Shown: piece after piece, positions 1-11,422 of the stretch
How the letters are laid out: every line of letters starts with the position of its first letter
Numbering within the stretch: the first letter of the stretch is position 1
Origin: Nemertoderma westbladi
Taxonomy: Eukaryota > Xenacoelomorpha > Nemertodermatida > Nemertodermatidae
Reading direction: 5' to 3'
Length of the DNA: 64,000 nt
NCBI GenBank assembly: GCA_032718475.1
Contig: JAUCBJ010007426.1
Span: forward strand, 1-64,000
Made by a program: the position numbers and the translations under genes
The notes under the pieces: generated by a model
Database searches by the model: none
What the model was told of the DNA's origin: nothing
The model's input: only the letters and a program-made list of their open reading frames with translations

Positions 1-111
1 TTAGGCCAAACCAACGTGATGAGATTATGTCGCAAATCCAAAACTTGGAGATTGGCAGGTAATCTGTCTACATCAGGGAGTCTGGTGAGAACATTGTACG
101 ATAAATCGACG
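1..111 (-). CDS. Leucine-rich repeat protein, second coding exon (partial, runs off window)
   Basis: After a TTTTTACTAG acceptor the frame reads VDLSYNVLTRLPDV...LPANLQVLDLRHNLITLVW. This is the LxxLxLxxN repeat pattern in phase with the exon at 398-930. No stop occurs before the window edge. Confidence 0.8.
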
Positions 112-397
112 CTAGTAAAAAGATAGAATAAAATAGTTAGTGGAAACTAAATTCTAGTACTTGGTGTTACAAACTCTAGCAAAAGTTACAACAACAACTG
201 TTGATCTTGATACACGTTTTTAGGCCTACCATATTTGGTGCGGTAACATAAGCAAGTGTGTGCGTGTGTGTGTATAGAATGGAATTAATCCGATTCCACA
301 AAATACAAATCAGGGTCTCACTTAATTCTATTGATATTGCTGTTTTTTTAGTCTTTCAATTTACTGCTATTCATTATTTAGAAGATGATCGTATTAC

Positions 398-930
398 CTA
401 GATAGATGAGTCATGTTGTTAACCCACGAGTATGGGAACGCGGATATCTTATTCGCCGCGATGTTGACAGTGCTGAGTCGCCAAAGACTCGTCTCCAGAA
501 TTCGACTCCAGGGGTTGGCGCATGTTTGCTGGTTGTTGAATATATTGTTGATGCTGATGTGATGCAACTTGGGACTCACTCCCGAAAACGAGGCGTCGCT
601 GGCGTCGCACAGACCTGTGTTGTTATCGAGATTGAGTCGTTGGAGGACCGGTAGGTTGGCGAATGCGCCATCCTCGATCGATAGAATCCCGCAGTTGCTG
701 AGCTCGAGTTCCGTTAGACTCCACATCATTGGGAATGAGTTTCGCGACAGTTTCTTGATGTTGCAGCCCCGTAGAGTGAGTCGGAATGTGTCTGGGGGGA
801 TCCGAGGGGGAATGATATAGTAGGGGTCGGTGTCGCATAGAACACTGTGTTCGGTGGAGTCGCACTCACAGTATCTAGGGCAACACTCGACAAGGGGAAT
901 AAGTAAAATCAGTTGAAAGAAAATGTTCAT
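398..930 (-). CDS. Leucine-rich repeat protein, first coding exon (signal peptide, LRRNT, LRRs)
   Basis: The reading frame starts at an ATG at 930 with a hydrophobic leader (about residues 1-16), then a Cys-rich LRR N-terminal cap (CCPRYCEC...C). Leucine-rich repeats follow, such as SLTELELSNCGILSIEDGAF and LPVLQRLNLDNNTGL. This predicts a secreted or type I membrane recognition or adhesion protein. The exon ends at 398 with a donor (CTATCTAG|GTAATA). The frame resumes at the acceptor before 111 with the split codon AG|C, giving LSS-VDLSYNVLTRLP, a perfect continuation of the repeat, so the intron is 112-397. The gene leaves the window on the left, so C-terminal domains (TIR, transmembrane, Ig) are unknown. 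A Toll-like, chaoptin-like or other LRR receptor are all possible. Confidence 0.85.
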
Positions 931-1915
931 AATTATTGAATTTCACTTTCGTAATTTATTGTTTTTTTATTAAAATTAATTACTTTTTTAATTTAATATT
1001 ACCTATCATATACCAGACAAGTGATACAATTTCTGCAGTTTACTTAAACTTTGTAAATGTTTATGAATTCCTGTCATTGCCATGTTTTTGTCGGTGTTCT
1101 GTTGCTGCACCTGCCTGCTAATTAGTTGCTTTTTTGAGGAACAACAAATGAAACACCTGCCACAATTCAATCTCGATAATTGCCTTGGAATTGATTACAT
1201 TCCAATAATAGTCTTGTGGCGGTATAATCGTTTGATTTACAATAGGGCTGTGACGAATAAATGCACGGAGCTCAGATTAAATTCTAAATTAAACAATAAA
1301 AATAAAAATTTATAATATATTTTGTAACTATTAAAATTTAGACGCCCACTTTTAGCTCTAAAGGTTCACTTTCGCAAAGAATGGGAATTTCGCCCCCCTC
1401 ACCGAAACCCCATCCTCCTCTCTATAACTTCTCGAACACAATTGACTTAATTCCCCCGCCAAACCCCCCTCCTCCATCTATTATTTGTATTTTTTTTATG
1501 AACTGTCCAATAAGACGGAAAGAGTTAACTCTTTAAGTTTGTACTACTCTTTTTGTTTTTTTTTTATGAACAGAAGTGGAAAGTGTTGGTTACAGGCAGG
1601 TGAAAGTACTACAACTACATTCTTCATACAAACTGTACTTTCTTATTAATACTTAGTTACTTATCACTAGCAAATTAATTCAATATTACATGTTACTTAT
1701 CAGCTTCTTGACTGATGCCCTTTTTTAGCACCTTTTGCTTAGTTCTCACTAGCCGCCACACTTAGTATGTTTAGATATCAAAAAATACATTCAAAAAATA
1801 CATTCAACATCACATAAAATGATAATTCGATATAATTATTAAACAATTTTGTTATTGTTCCACCTCATTGAACTGTTCAGCACAGTAGAGGACACTGTTC
1901 CCTTCAAGTACACCA
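931..1915. other. Intergenic, no supported gene
   Basis: AT-rich sequence upstream of the LRR gene and downstream of the next minus-strand gene. Short open frames at 936-1315 lack coding character. A short T-rich motif (TTTTTTTTATGAAC type) occurs twice near 1490-1575. I see no RNA gene or mobile element here. Confidence 0.6.
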
Positions 1916-2596
1916 TCAAGTATCATCATCATCATCATTGTCGAAATCTTTGGTTGCCATGTCATCCAGTCGTTTTATTATTCTATCGGATAGCCCCTTA
2001 AACTGAGGCACATTTTCAGAATTATCATCTGAGACAATTTTTTTTCTGTGCTGTAATTCTTTCTTTAAACCAAATGAAATTGTATCGAATTCGTCCTGGG
2101 CAACTTTTTTTCTCTCCTTTCTCTCCTCCATTTTTCTTTGGAATGCCGCGGCCTTTTCTTTCCTTCTGTTACTTTCCTCAAGTTTTTTCTTTCGTTCTAA
2201 TTCATCCTTATCTTCTATTTCTAATTCAAATTCTTCATCAATTATTTCTACCTCCTTCAATTGGCTCTCTAATTCGTCCTCCGCTTGCATTGGATTTGGA
2301 ATAATTTCCTTAATAGATTCGGCAGTTTCTTGCATGTCAATAGTTTCAACTGCACTACAAATATCAATTAACGCAGACCCATCAACATAGAGAGGTGTTT
2401 CCAAAGAGACACAAGTTGTGGCCTCCACTATAACTCCCATTTCATCATGGTCTATTTGTTCAGATTGTTCATTTTCTTGATTGTCATCATTTGCTTCGAC
2501 TGCTTTTTTACCTTCCTCGGCAATATCTTCCTTTTCTTCCATTCTCTCAACCCCCACAACGTCTTCATCAATACTAATAATATTATCTTCATTTTG
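1916..2596 (-). CDS. Unrecognised two-exon gene, exon 2 (acidic/coiled-coil, stop)
   Basis: The exon begins after a TTTATTTACAG acceptor (intron 2597-2852, 256 bp) and stays in frame with exon 1, for about 591 residues in total. It is strongly acidic, then alternates Glu/Lys/Arg in a coiled-coil-like region (ELERKKKLEESNRRKEKAAA, then KMEERKERKK). It ends in an Asp run (FDNDDDDDT) just before the stop. Such low-complexity charge patterns are common in scaffold or cytoskeletal proteins, but no domain can be named. The Asp tail is encoded by an ATC/ATT-rich run on the plus strand near 1917-1940. Confidence 0.75.
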   Translation of the reverse strand, partial: QNEDNIISIDEDVVGVERMEEKEDIAEEGKKAVEANDDNQENEQSEQIDHDEMGVIVEATTCVSLETPLYVDGSALIDICSAVETIDMQETAESIKEIIPNPMQAEDELESQLKEVEIIDEEFELEIEDKDELERKKKLEESNRRKEKAAAFQRKMEERKERKKVAQDEFDTISFGLKKELQHRKKIVSDDNSENVPQFKGLSDRIIKRLDDMATKDFDNDDDDDT

Positions 2597-2852
2597 CTGT
2601 AAATAAAATTGGTAAAATATTTTTTATTCAATAAAATTGGTTAAATATTTTTATAAAAGTTGTTACTCGCTGCGCTTTGAAAGTTACTGGGGATTTTATT
2701 TTGTAACGTGTTGAAATGCTGTTGTTCGTGTTAAAACTTATGAGATATTTGAACTCGAATAAACCTGATTAATAAAACATTTGGGACAATGAAGTATGTT
2801 GCGGGGTATCACATGTAACAGTTATAGCAAACAGAAAATTAATTATATTTAC

Positions 2853-3947
2853 CTGAGTGTCTGCCATAATTTCGACTCCGTTAGTTTGATCTGCGGTATC
2901 TTTCGTAGCAATAACTTCTACAACATCAGCATATAGTTTACCCATAGCATCCAGGTGATTTATTCGACTGAGTGAGTCGGATATGGTGGTTGCTCTAGTA
3001 ACCAACCCGGTGGTCTTCCAATCATAGTCACAAGAGGATGTTTGAAACTTATTTATCTTAGACTCCAAATTGAACTGTCCATTCATTATTACAGCAACTT
3101 CATCATCATTATGTAAATCAACGTCTATATTTTTACTCGGTAAAGTGATTTTAGTGTTCTCTCTTATAATGACAGGTTTCTTTAGATTCGTTGTTGGTGA
3201 TTTTCTGTTGGAAATCAGAGACGATGTACGAGGCTCGAGATTGAAAACATCGGCACCGTATTCTCGAGTTTCAGGTGGGATTACTGGAATTTCAATTTTC
3301 CAACCAACTAACTTTTCTTCGTCTTCCATAGAGTCTTTCTTTCTCTTTTCCGTTATAATTTTCTTAACAAGACGATTAATAACTTCTTCTAATTGATCCT
3401 TCACAGCAGTTAGCGTTTTGTACGTGGGACTGTCGCTCCGGCTATGATAACCGTGCCTCGATGGATATATAGTCACATCCTGGGTTGCGGGTTCCCTATT
3501 GGAACGTTTTAAAGTTAAATCGATTAGTCTGGATTGCCAATGGCTCTTAGTATCCTTCCTATTGTAATTAATTCCACTAATTGATAATCGATCAACCGTA
3601 GTACTAGATCTAACCAACCTCGCTGATATCGGTTTGGATATATCCGATTGAAACCTGACACATTTATCTTCAGATCGCGAAGACATTCTAAAAGAACTCA
3701 CTGCTTTTTTCCCAGATTTGCATATCTGTATTTCTGTTGAAGGGCGAATAGCTACTGAACCAATACGGGGGCAATTATTATTGTCTCTCATACTAATATC
3801 GGGCAAATTGAGGGACCCCAATAACCTACAGCCAGGCAACTTGGGGTTCTTTATGGTTGTCTCGTCTAGTGCAGACATCTGTAACTTCGGAATGTCATTG
3901 GAGAGCCGACCCCAATGTAACTGGGTCTTATAGCGTCTCTGTTCCAT
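2853..3947 (-). CDS. Unrecognised two-exon gene, exon 1 (365 codons)
   Basis: A long open frame starts at an ATG at 3947 (MEQRRYKTQLHWGRLSNDIP). It ends at a donor ACTCAG|GTAAAT, so the last exonic base is 2853. The frame runs on into the intron as VNIINFLF..., which I treat as read-through. Phase 0 joining to 2596 gives ...ADTQ-QNEDNI.... The protein is polar and Ser/Arg/Lys-rich, with a probable helical stretch (LTAVKDQLEEVINRLVKKII) followed by a compact segment (LVGWKIEIPVIPPETREYG). I see no signal peptide or membrane span, so it is probably intracellular. I do not recognise the family. Confidence 0.75.
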
Positions 3948-4570
3948 TCAGGGATTCCAACAGAAATCGTCTTTAATTTAAGTGGTAAATGTGTTTGAAT
4001 TAGCAAATGCAACCATAAAATTTAATATTAATATATATAATTATTTATAGGGTAACTTACATAAAAGTAACAAGTAAATAGAACTGGAGATAACTGGGTA
4101 ACGTCAGTAAGAATTGCAAGATAGAGCTAAAGATTAACTGCAAAACAAATAAGATACTTTGTGTTTTATAAGAGTATCGCGCCTGCCAAGTTTCATCAAT
4201 TTCCGGTAGATTAGGTATAACCGATATATTCGCGCCTGCGTTTTAATTAAATGACAGGTTGGAGACATTGAGGCGACCCACTGAGGCCTGGCAAATATAC
4301 CAATACGGTAAACGGGTAATGACAATCAATGAATTTGGTTCGCATTGAAGCACACATGGTGAGTGTTTGTTAACATTTTTGGCACAATGGTGTAATAAAA
4401 TGGATGCATTGTAATTTATCGCATCTAAATATCATCTTATCGTGTTTTTCTTGCGGATTATCTAAGTCAAGTATCAATAGCAATTAGTTCTTGCATAATG
4501 AACATAAATAATCAATGTGGATAATGGATAGTATGATATAACTATCTGAATACTTTAGCGGAAACTTTCA
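3948..4570. other. Intergenic, nothing identified
   Basis: AT-rich sequence upstream of the minus-strand gene, presumably including its promoter and 5' UTR. The short frame at 4134-4325 has no supporting features. Confidence 0.5.
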
Positions 4571-4574
4571 ATTC

Positions 4575-4760
4575 AGACCATGAGGCCGCCATAGCACAAG
4601 ATTATGCACTGGCTGGTCCTCACGGGAAAGTAATGTCCTGCAAAGCGGCGGCGATTCCGTTCAAGTGTCAAGCCACGGGAGACGAGTGAAACACCTCCAA
4701 GATTGTATAGAGTCTCTTTCTCCATCACAACTCCTGTGTTGTAGGCTTCTAAAAGAGATA
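4575..4760 (-). pseudogene. Element A reverse transcriptase C-terminal fragment
   Basis: The minus frame reads TLYNLGGVSLVSRGLTLERN then RRRFAGHYFPVRTSQ. This matches the C-terminal stretch of element A at 11.6-11.75 kb (TLYNIGGVSLVPPSLTLEQN, RLRFAGHCFRRED). Only about 60 codons remain, and both ends are lost. Confidence 0.75.
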
Positions 4761-5064
4761 CATCTCGATTCATAATTGCTTGACATTTAACATATTCTTA
4801 AGCTATAGTCACTACGGTTGAACATTGTTAAATAAATAACAATTTATGCATGCGATGTGAACCTCTTTACTTTAGATCTTTACTACATAATATTATTAAT
4901 ATCGATTATATCCATTGTGTGTTTGCCCCGGTTACTTTTTTCAAATAAAATATTAATAATTAAAAATAAAAAAAAGATAACTTCTTTTTCTAATTTTAAA
5001 TATCTATTCTAGAACCGTAAATATTAAGTTCTAGAGAATTTCTTATATCATAATAAGCGCAGAT

Positions 5065-6260
5065 TATAAGCGCAGACTAAGTCTCACCTTGGCCACAATA
5101 AGGCGGTGATCACTGGAGAAGGGTCGTAGTGTAAATGCATTACAGTCTTGTATAGAGCTCCTGTATCTCCTCGAAGCAGAATATGGTCTATCTGGGACTT
5201 GTGACCACTGGGTCCACTATGAGTCCATAGCTTTCCAGTTCGTTTCTTGAACTGGGTTCCAGCCGAAAACAATCCATTTCCAGAAATAAAATCCTGAAGA
5301 TGGACGGAATTTCGGTTAACACTATCGCTATAGACCCAGGGCCAGAGTAATGTGGATAATTGATGTAGACTTGCATTAAAGTTTCTCAGGAATGTTAAGG
5401 CTCAGGAATGTGGTAGAAATTTTCCACCTCCTCTACAGGGGCAACAATAGTTGTAGAATAGTACACAATCAGAACCAGGAATCTTCTTAACCGGCTTCCT
5501 GAACGGATGATGCGGTTAGAGATTTGGTCTATTTTGACCAATGCTGCATGTGCAGTTGGATTCACCATTGCCACTATCATCTGCTGATGCGAGGGCGAGT
5601 CGCCAACCCCCCCCCCCCCCCCCACCATGTACTTAATCAGCACCTCATCAGTCTATCCAGTCCGCATTCGGTGCTCTTGAACACCCACTGCGCTATGAGA
5701 AAGCTTATCTGCTAAGGAAGTCAGCTCACCTTGTCGTATTAAGGACCCGAGTGTTATAGGGTGTAAACTGAGGGTTGTCTAGTGACTTGCCTCAGGTTCA
5801 ACAATGGCTTGGTTGGTCGGGGAGGAACATGAGAGTAGCCTACAACTCCAGAATCCCTCTCCCCCTCATAATCTGGCCTCACTGGTGACCCAGGGTTTGG
5901 GACAGGAAGGTCATCAGGAAAGGGACTTACAGAATTGTTGGCTGCTCTCTCTCCAGTTGGGGGTGAGATAGGCAGCCGGTCAGGAGAAAAGTGACTCCTG
6001 AGGGGCATTCCACTGGCATCTAGTAGCCGGACCTCGGCATTAATGTAATCCATAGTGGCGGTTGGAGGGGCTTTTTTGCCGAGTGAGCTCTCGGGGCAAA
6101 TACCGCACCCTGGTTTGCCATTCCACTGGGTGGGTGTCACAGTTGAGTTAGTTATGGAGCCCATCACCCATACCTACTCTAAAGCACATGACCCACGATT
6201 GGCTATGCTGCTTATCTGCTGGGTCATGCCCTGTACCCCTGCTGCCAGGTACAGGAATTG
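5065..6260 (-). pseudogene. Element A endonuclease region, decayed copy
   Basis: This is a second copy of the 5' half of element A, colinear with 18.7-19.9 kb. It keeps the 5' leader translation, the IDQISNRIIR stretch and the GPSGHKSQIDHIL endonuclease motif (5084-5230), but several deletions and frameshifts break it. A 17-base C run sits at 5607-5623 where the intact copy has a short C stretch. Imperfect direct repeats of about 85 bp lie at both edges (about 4975-5060 and 6280-6370). Confidence 0.75.
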
Positions 6261-6374
6261 AATTTAATAATTAAAAAAAAATCCTTGTTCTAATTATAAA
6301 TATGTATTTTAGAACATTAAATATTAAGTTCTCGAGAATTTCTTATATTATAATCATAATAAGAGTAGATGATA

Positions 6375-6860
6375 TTTTATAACATTAATAAGGCGATTAA
6401 TAAGGCGAAATTAAAGGGATATGGAGGTCGTATGGGGGTTGCACTGTACATGTACAAGTCACAGAAATGCGCTTTTACTCCATCGAGGAAATCCTGCCAA
6501 GTACCTAACTGATCTAGACTTTGCTGATGACTTAGGAGTACTCTCAGCGGAGCCCAACGGCTCCTCAGCTCATTAGAACATGCTGCTTCTAGTGTTGGTC
6601 TTTCTATTAACTCCAACAAAAGACCAAAATTTTGACAGTTAACTTTGAAAGTCCTCAGTAAGTCTCTGATCGGATGAGCATAAGCTCAAAGGATGGTATG
6701 ATTGAGCATGTGGACGATTTCTTTTACCTGGGATCATGGATCCGGAAGTCAGGTGAGGACCTTCGAATACCTAAGGGAAAGGCATGGGTAGCCTTGAATA
6801 TGCTTTCCAGGATTTGGAAGTTACAGAGAATTAATCGGAAACATACATAAGAAGAATACA
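6375..6860 (+). pseudogene. Element A reverse transcriptase fragment (plus strand)
   Basis: The sequence encodes pieces of the element A palm region. They include the GNPAKYLTDLDFADDLGVL-like catalytic segment (about 6490-6540), SSVGLSINSN-like residues and the DRMSISS...FYLGSWIRKSGED region (about 6670-6770). It is broken by frameshifts and ends abruptly near 6860. Confidence 0.75.
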
Positions 6861-7004
6861 TACTGTAGTTTCGTGCTGGAGCAGCGGGTCAAATTGGCGT
6901 TACGTAACTTGTGGACGTCATGCAACGTTAAGCTATCGTGCGGGTCGGAAATCCAATAATTTTATTGCCGACGTCATAAGATAGAAGTTAAATATTACAT
7001 TTAG

Positions 7005-7250
7005 GCGCTGTTTTATAGATAACAGTTTATCTGGAGAAAGTACGGCGAACAATCGATTTAAACATAGAATCTTGTAAGTTGCTTTATATGCTCGTTGTTA
7101 ATACAGTGTCACATACAGTAGACTGTCTTTGTATGAAAGTTTATACAAGCAGCAGCGTAAAATATAAATTACAAGTAGCTCAGATAAATTTCGTTAATAC
7201 GTTTGCCAATACGAAAGTTTCATAAATCAGTGTTCCTGTTCACGAGTTAC
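7005..7250 (+). pseudogene. Element C (CR1-like) reverse transcriptase fragment
   Basis: About 240 bp are alignable by eye to 30160-30400 in element C: the YLGATLNNCLSGEST region, the LIQCHIDYACSSW region and the KLQVAQNK region. Stops and indels make it a fossil. A 22-base C run (7403-7424) lies downstream. Confidence 0.6.
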
Positions 7251-8335
7251 AATTCACATGACATGTGAGAAAGATTTCCACATTATTTCAGACCTTCGTC
7301 CTGGTCATACAGCGGCGATCTGTATCGCCGATCTAGGCCCTTATTATTAATTTTTTACTTATTAAAATCCTTTCGAATCTTGAGTAAGTAGGTAGAGAAA
7401 GACCCCCCCCCCCCCCCCCCCCCCTCCATAGCATTAACGTGAGTACAGATAGGCTATACTAGTTCTGCTATTGCCCGACTGTACTTGCATTCAATATTAA
7501 GTACAATACAATTTAATCCAACAATTTAATTGTTCGCGTAAAATTATGAAAGAAATCACCATTAAAGTTAAAAGTTTAAAGTCATTCGGAACTTCGTAGG
7601 ATAATAAACAACTAATGTCTGTTGCCTTTTGGCCCATACAAACCTAGTCCTCTATAAAGTACAGTTTTTGGTTGTAGACAAAGGTCCAACCCACACACCC
7701 AGGACGAAGGTCCAAATGGGACGAAGGTCCGAAAAAAAGCGACCCAGACGGCCTCATTCGGACAGGGGCAAAATTTAATATTAAGTTAAGAACAATTATG
7801 TTTCAGATGAGTACAGTATACTGTATTTATTTTTAAAAGTATTTAAATACTGATACTGACTATATTTATCATATCTCTTTTCATTTAAAAGTAAAAGTAA
7901 TAAATTTTTTTAAATTGTGATAGTATTTTTTTTAATATGAAACAGGCGGAAGATGAATAAACTATAAAACAAAATACAGTACAAACTAATAAAACAATTA
8001 AAATTAAATTTAAAAACAGGTGATACATAAACATATTACAGTTAAATTTTATTTTGTATAGTAATCGATTAAAAATAGGTTAATTAATTAATTAAATAAT
8101 TAAAATAGTAAAATATATTTGCCGCAAAGATATACAATTAGTATAAGTAGGCCTACAGTATTATTATTAACAACACAGTTACATACTAAATACTATTCAG
8201 TGATACGCCCGCGCATAACACAGCCATGTGAAAATAATACTTATAAAATTATTGCATTGTGTAATTATTATTATTAGAGGGAAGTCCTATTGTATACGTT
8301 CATTGGTATACCCTAGAGCCATCGAGTCAGACAAC
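7250..8335. other. AT-rich non-coding stretch with a C22 tract
   Basis: I see no supported gene. The only structural feature is the poly-C tract at 7403-7424. Confidence 0.5.
7403..7424. repeat. Poly-C tract (C22)
   Basis: Homopolymer. Similar long C or G tracts lie at 5607-5623, 20666-20688, 25424-25449, 31414-31434, 32487-32510, 37833-37848, 45922-45943 and 54106-54130. Confidence 0.95.
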
Positions 8336-8339
8336 CAAT

Positions 8340-8845
8340 AGAATCAACTCATCTTCAATATACTGTACTAGGCCTACAGTATGTGTCTCCTTGTCTCTGC
8401 CACTTACGAACCGGATACACACCATGTTAAATAAATACATGTTCTGGAATAAATATTTACGACATTGGCTGCCACTCCAGTTTGACTACTAAGGGTCCTC
8501 CAATATTGTTTCACTGGCATTCTTAACATTGTACCAGTTACAATACATGTTAGTATTATTAATAATATATTATATACACCCCCGCGCGGGGTAAATTTGT
8601 GTACAGTAAACATATATTATAGTAAACATATATGTTAGCATTATTGGCCACGTGAAAGCGCTGCCCGATCATGGGGCTTCCCAAATCCCCAGCCGGCTAT
8701 GCCAGTTGCCAGACAGCAAATAGAATCAACTGACATTCACTTTACTATGTTTCTATTTGTTTCTGCCACTATTAGCTTACTGATTCTGATTCACCCCATG
8801 TTAAATAAATAGATGTTCTGGAATGAATATTTACAATATGGGCTA
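8340..8845 (+). repeat. Direct duplication of about 130 bp
   Basis: Positions 8340-8480 and 8710-8845 share AGAATCAACT, CTCTGCCACT / TTCTGCCACT, CACCATGTTAAATAAATA and TGTTCTGGAAT(A/G)AATATTTAC in the same order. The copies have diverged and are about 370 bp apart. Confidence 0.65.
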
Positions 8846-9220
8846 TAATGGCCTGTTTACACATGGCAACTTTTTAAAGCATCTTTATCAGTGACTTGTA
8901 CAGCAACTCAGTTTGGCGATCTGTAAAAAAAGTTGAAGTTCTACGGCAACTTAAGGAATTCGCGAGGGTGAATTAAAGTGGGATAGTCAAATTCAATTTT
9001 GTAAAGAATTTCATGGTTGTTTATTGTTTACTCCCATTGGAATTTTATTCTTCGATGCCATTGGTTGTGTGTTTATAGTATTGTATAGTTTCTAGTAAAT
9101 ACGATTATCATAAAGGAGATTTGCTTTAAGAAATCTGTTTTTAATTGATCTAAACGTAATTAAGTTAAATGCATTCCATCCCTCTATACTTCCAGCTCCA
9201 TCATTCCTTGGCATACTTGG

Positions 9221-11404
9221 CAAGTTTATAATAACCATATCAAATAAGGTTATAATAACCATATCAATAAGGTTATAATAACCATATCAAACAAGGTTAT
9301 AATAACCATATCAATAAGGTTATAATAACCATATCAAATAAGGTTATAATAACCATATCAATAAGGTTATAATAACCATATCAAACAAGGTTATAATAAC
9401 CATATCAAACAAGGTTATAATAACCATATCAATAAGGTTATAATAACCATATCAAACAAGGTTATAATAACCATATCAAATAAGGTTATAATAACCATAT
9501 CAAATAAGGTTATAATAACCATATCAAATAAGGTTATATAATAACCATATCAAATAAGGTTATATAATAACCATATCAAATAAGGTTATATAATAACCAT
9601 ATCAAATAAGGTTATATAATAACCATATCAAATAAGGTTATAATAACCATATCAATAAGGTTATAATAACCATATCAAACAAGGTTATAATAACCATATC
9701 AATAAGGTTATAATAACCATATCAATAAGGTTATAATAACCATATCAAACAAGGTTATAATAACCATATCAAATAAGGTTATAATAACCATATCAATAAG
9801 GTTATAATAACCATATTAAACAAGGTTATAATAACCATATCAATAAGGTTATAATAACCATATCAAATAAGGTTATAATAACCATATCAAATAAGGTTAT
9901 AATAACCATATCAATAAGGTTATAATAACCATATCAAACAAGGTTATAATAACCATATCAAACAAGGTTATAATAACCATATCAATAAGGTTATAATAAC
10001 CATATCAAACAAGGTTATAATAACCATATCAAATAAGGTTATAATAACCATATCAAATAAGGTTATAATAACCATATCAAATAAGGTTGTATAATAACCA
10101 TATCAAATAAGGTTATATAATAACCATATCAAATAAGGTTATATAATAACCATATCAAATAAGGTTATATAATAACCATATCAAATAAGGTTATATAATA
10201 ACCATATCAAATAAGGTTATATAATAACCATATCAAATAAGGTTATATAATAACCATATCAAATAAGGTTATATAATAACCATATCAAATAAGGTTATAT
10301 AATAACCATATCAAATAAGGTTATATAATAACCATATCAAATAAGGTTATATAATAACCATATCAAATAAGGTTATATAATAACCATATCAAATAAGGTT
10401 ATAATAACCATATCAATAAGGTTATAATAACCATATCAAACAAGGTTATAATAACCATATCAATAAGGTTATAATAACCATATCAATAAGGTTATAATAA
10501 CCATATCAAACAAGGTTATAATAACCATATCAAATAAGGTTATAATAACCATATCAATAAGGTTATAATAACCATATCAAACAAGGTTATAATAACCATA
10601 TCAATAAGGTTATAATAACCATATCAAATAAGGTTATAATAACCATATCAAATAAGGTTATAATAACCATATCAAATAAGGTTATATAATAACCATATCA
10701 AATAAGGTTATATAATAACCATATCAAATAAGGTTATATAATAACCATATCAAATAAGGTTATATAATAACCATATCAAATAAGGTTATATAATAACCAT
10801 ATCAAATAAGGTTATATAATAACCATATCAAATAAGGTTATATAATAACCATATCAAATAAGGTTATATAATAACCATATCAAATAAGGTTATATAATAA
10901 CCATATCAAATAAGGTTATATAATAACCATATCAAATAAGGTTATATAATAACCATATCAAATAAGGTTATATAATAACCATATCAAATAAGGTTATATA
11001 ATAACCATATCAAATAAGGTTATATAATAACCGTATCAAATAAGGTTATATAATAACCATATCAAATAAGGTTATATAATAACCATATCAAATAAGGTTA
11101 TATAATAACCATATCAAATAAGGTTATATAATAACCATATCAAATAAGGTTATATAATAACCATATCAAATAAGGTTATAATAACCATATCAAATAAGGT
11201 TATAATAACCATATCAAATAAGGTTATAATAACCATATCAAATAAGGTTATATAATAACCATATCAAATAAGGTTATATAATAACCATATCAAATAAGGT
11301 TATATAATAACCATATCAAATAAGGTTATATAATAACCATATCAAATAAGGTTATATAATAACCATATCAAATAAGGTTATATAATAACCATATCAAATA
11401 AGGT
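9221..11404. repeat. 2.2-kb minisatellite with self-complementary 23-26 bp units
   Basis: An uninterrupted head-to-tail array built on the unit AAGGTTATAATAACCATATC plus CAAAT-like ends. Four main variants occur: 24 bp ending TCAAAT, 23 bp ending TCAAT, 24 bp ending TCAAAC, and 26 bp with GGTTATATAATAACC. Each unit holds the inverted repeat GGTTAT / ATAACC around 1 or 3 bases, so single strands can fold. From array length and unit size I estimate roughly 85-90 units. The 26-bp variant occurs in long uniform runs while the other variants are interleaved; the same mixed variant order recurs near 9640 and 10390, suggesting higher-order block duplication. The right end abuts the 3' end of element A. 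There are no unique spacers, so it is not a CRISPR array. Confidence 0.95.
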
Positions 11405-11422
11405 ATCGGCATATCATACCAT

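Noticed and set aside
406-865. Plus-strand and alternative minus-strand frames over the LRR exon
   Set aside because: They are antisense or shifted shadows of the LRR reading frame, which has the signal peptide and repeat pattern.
2769-2852. C-terminal extension VNIINFLFAITVT... of the 2.8-3.9 kb gene
   Set aside because: It lies after a good donor (CAG|GTAAAT) whose partner acceptor at 2597 keeps phase, so it is intron read-through.
5578-5650. CTGATGA-like strings on either strand in element A (also near 12220 and 12487)
   Set aside because: They are coding sequence without a GAAA partner or flanking stems, so not hammerheads.
9221-11404. CRISPR-like array of short repeats
   Set aside because: There are no unique spacers; units run head to tail and the context is animal DNA.
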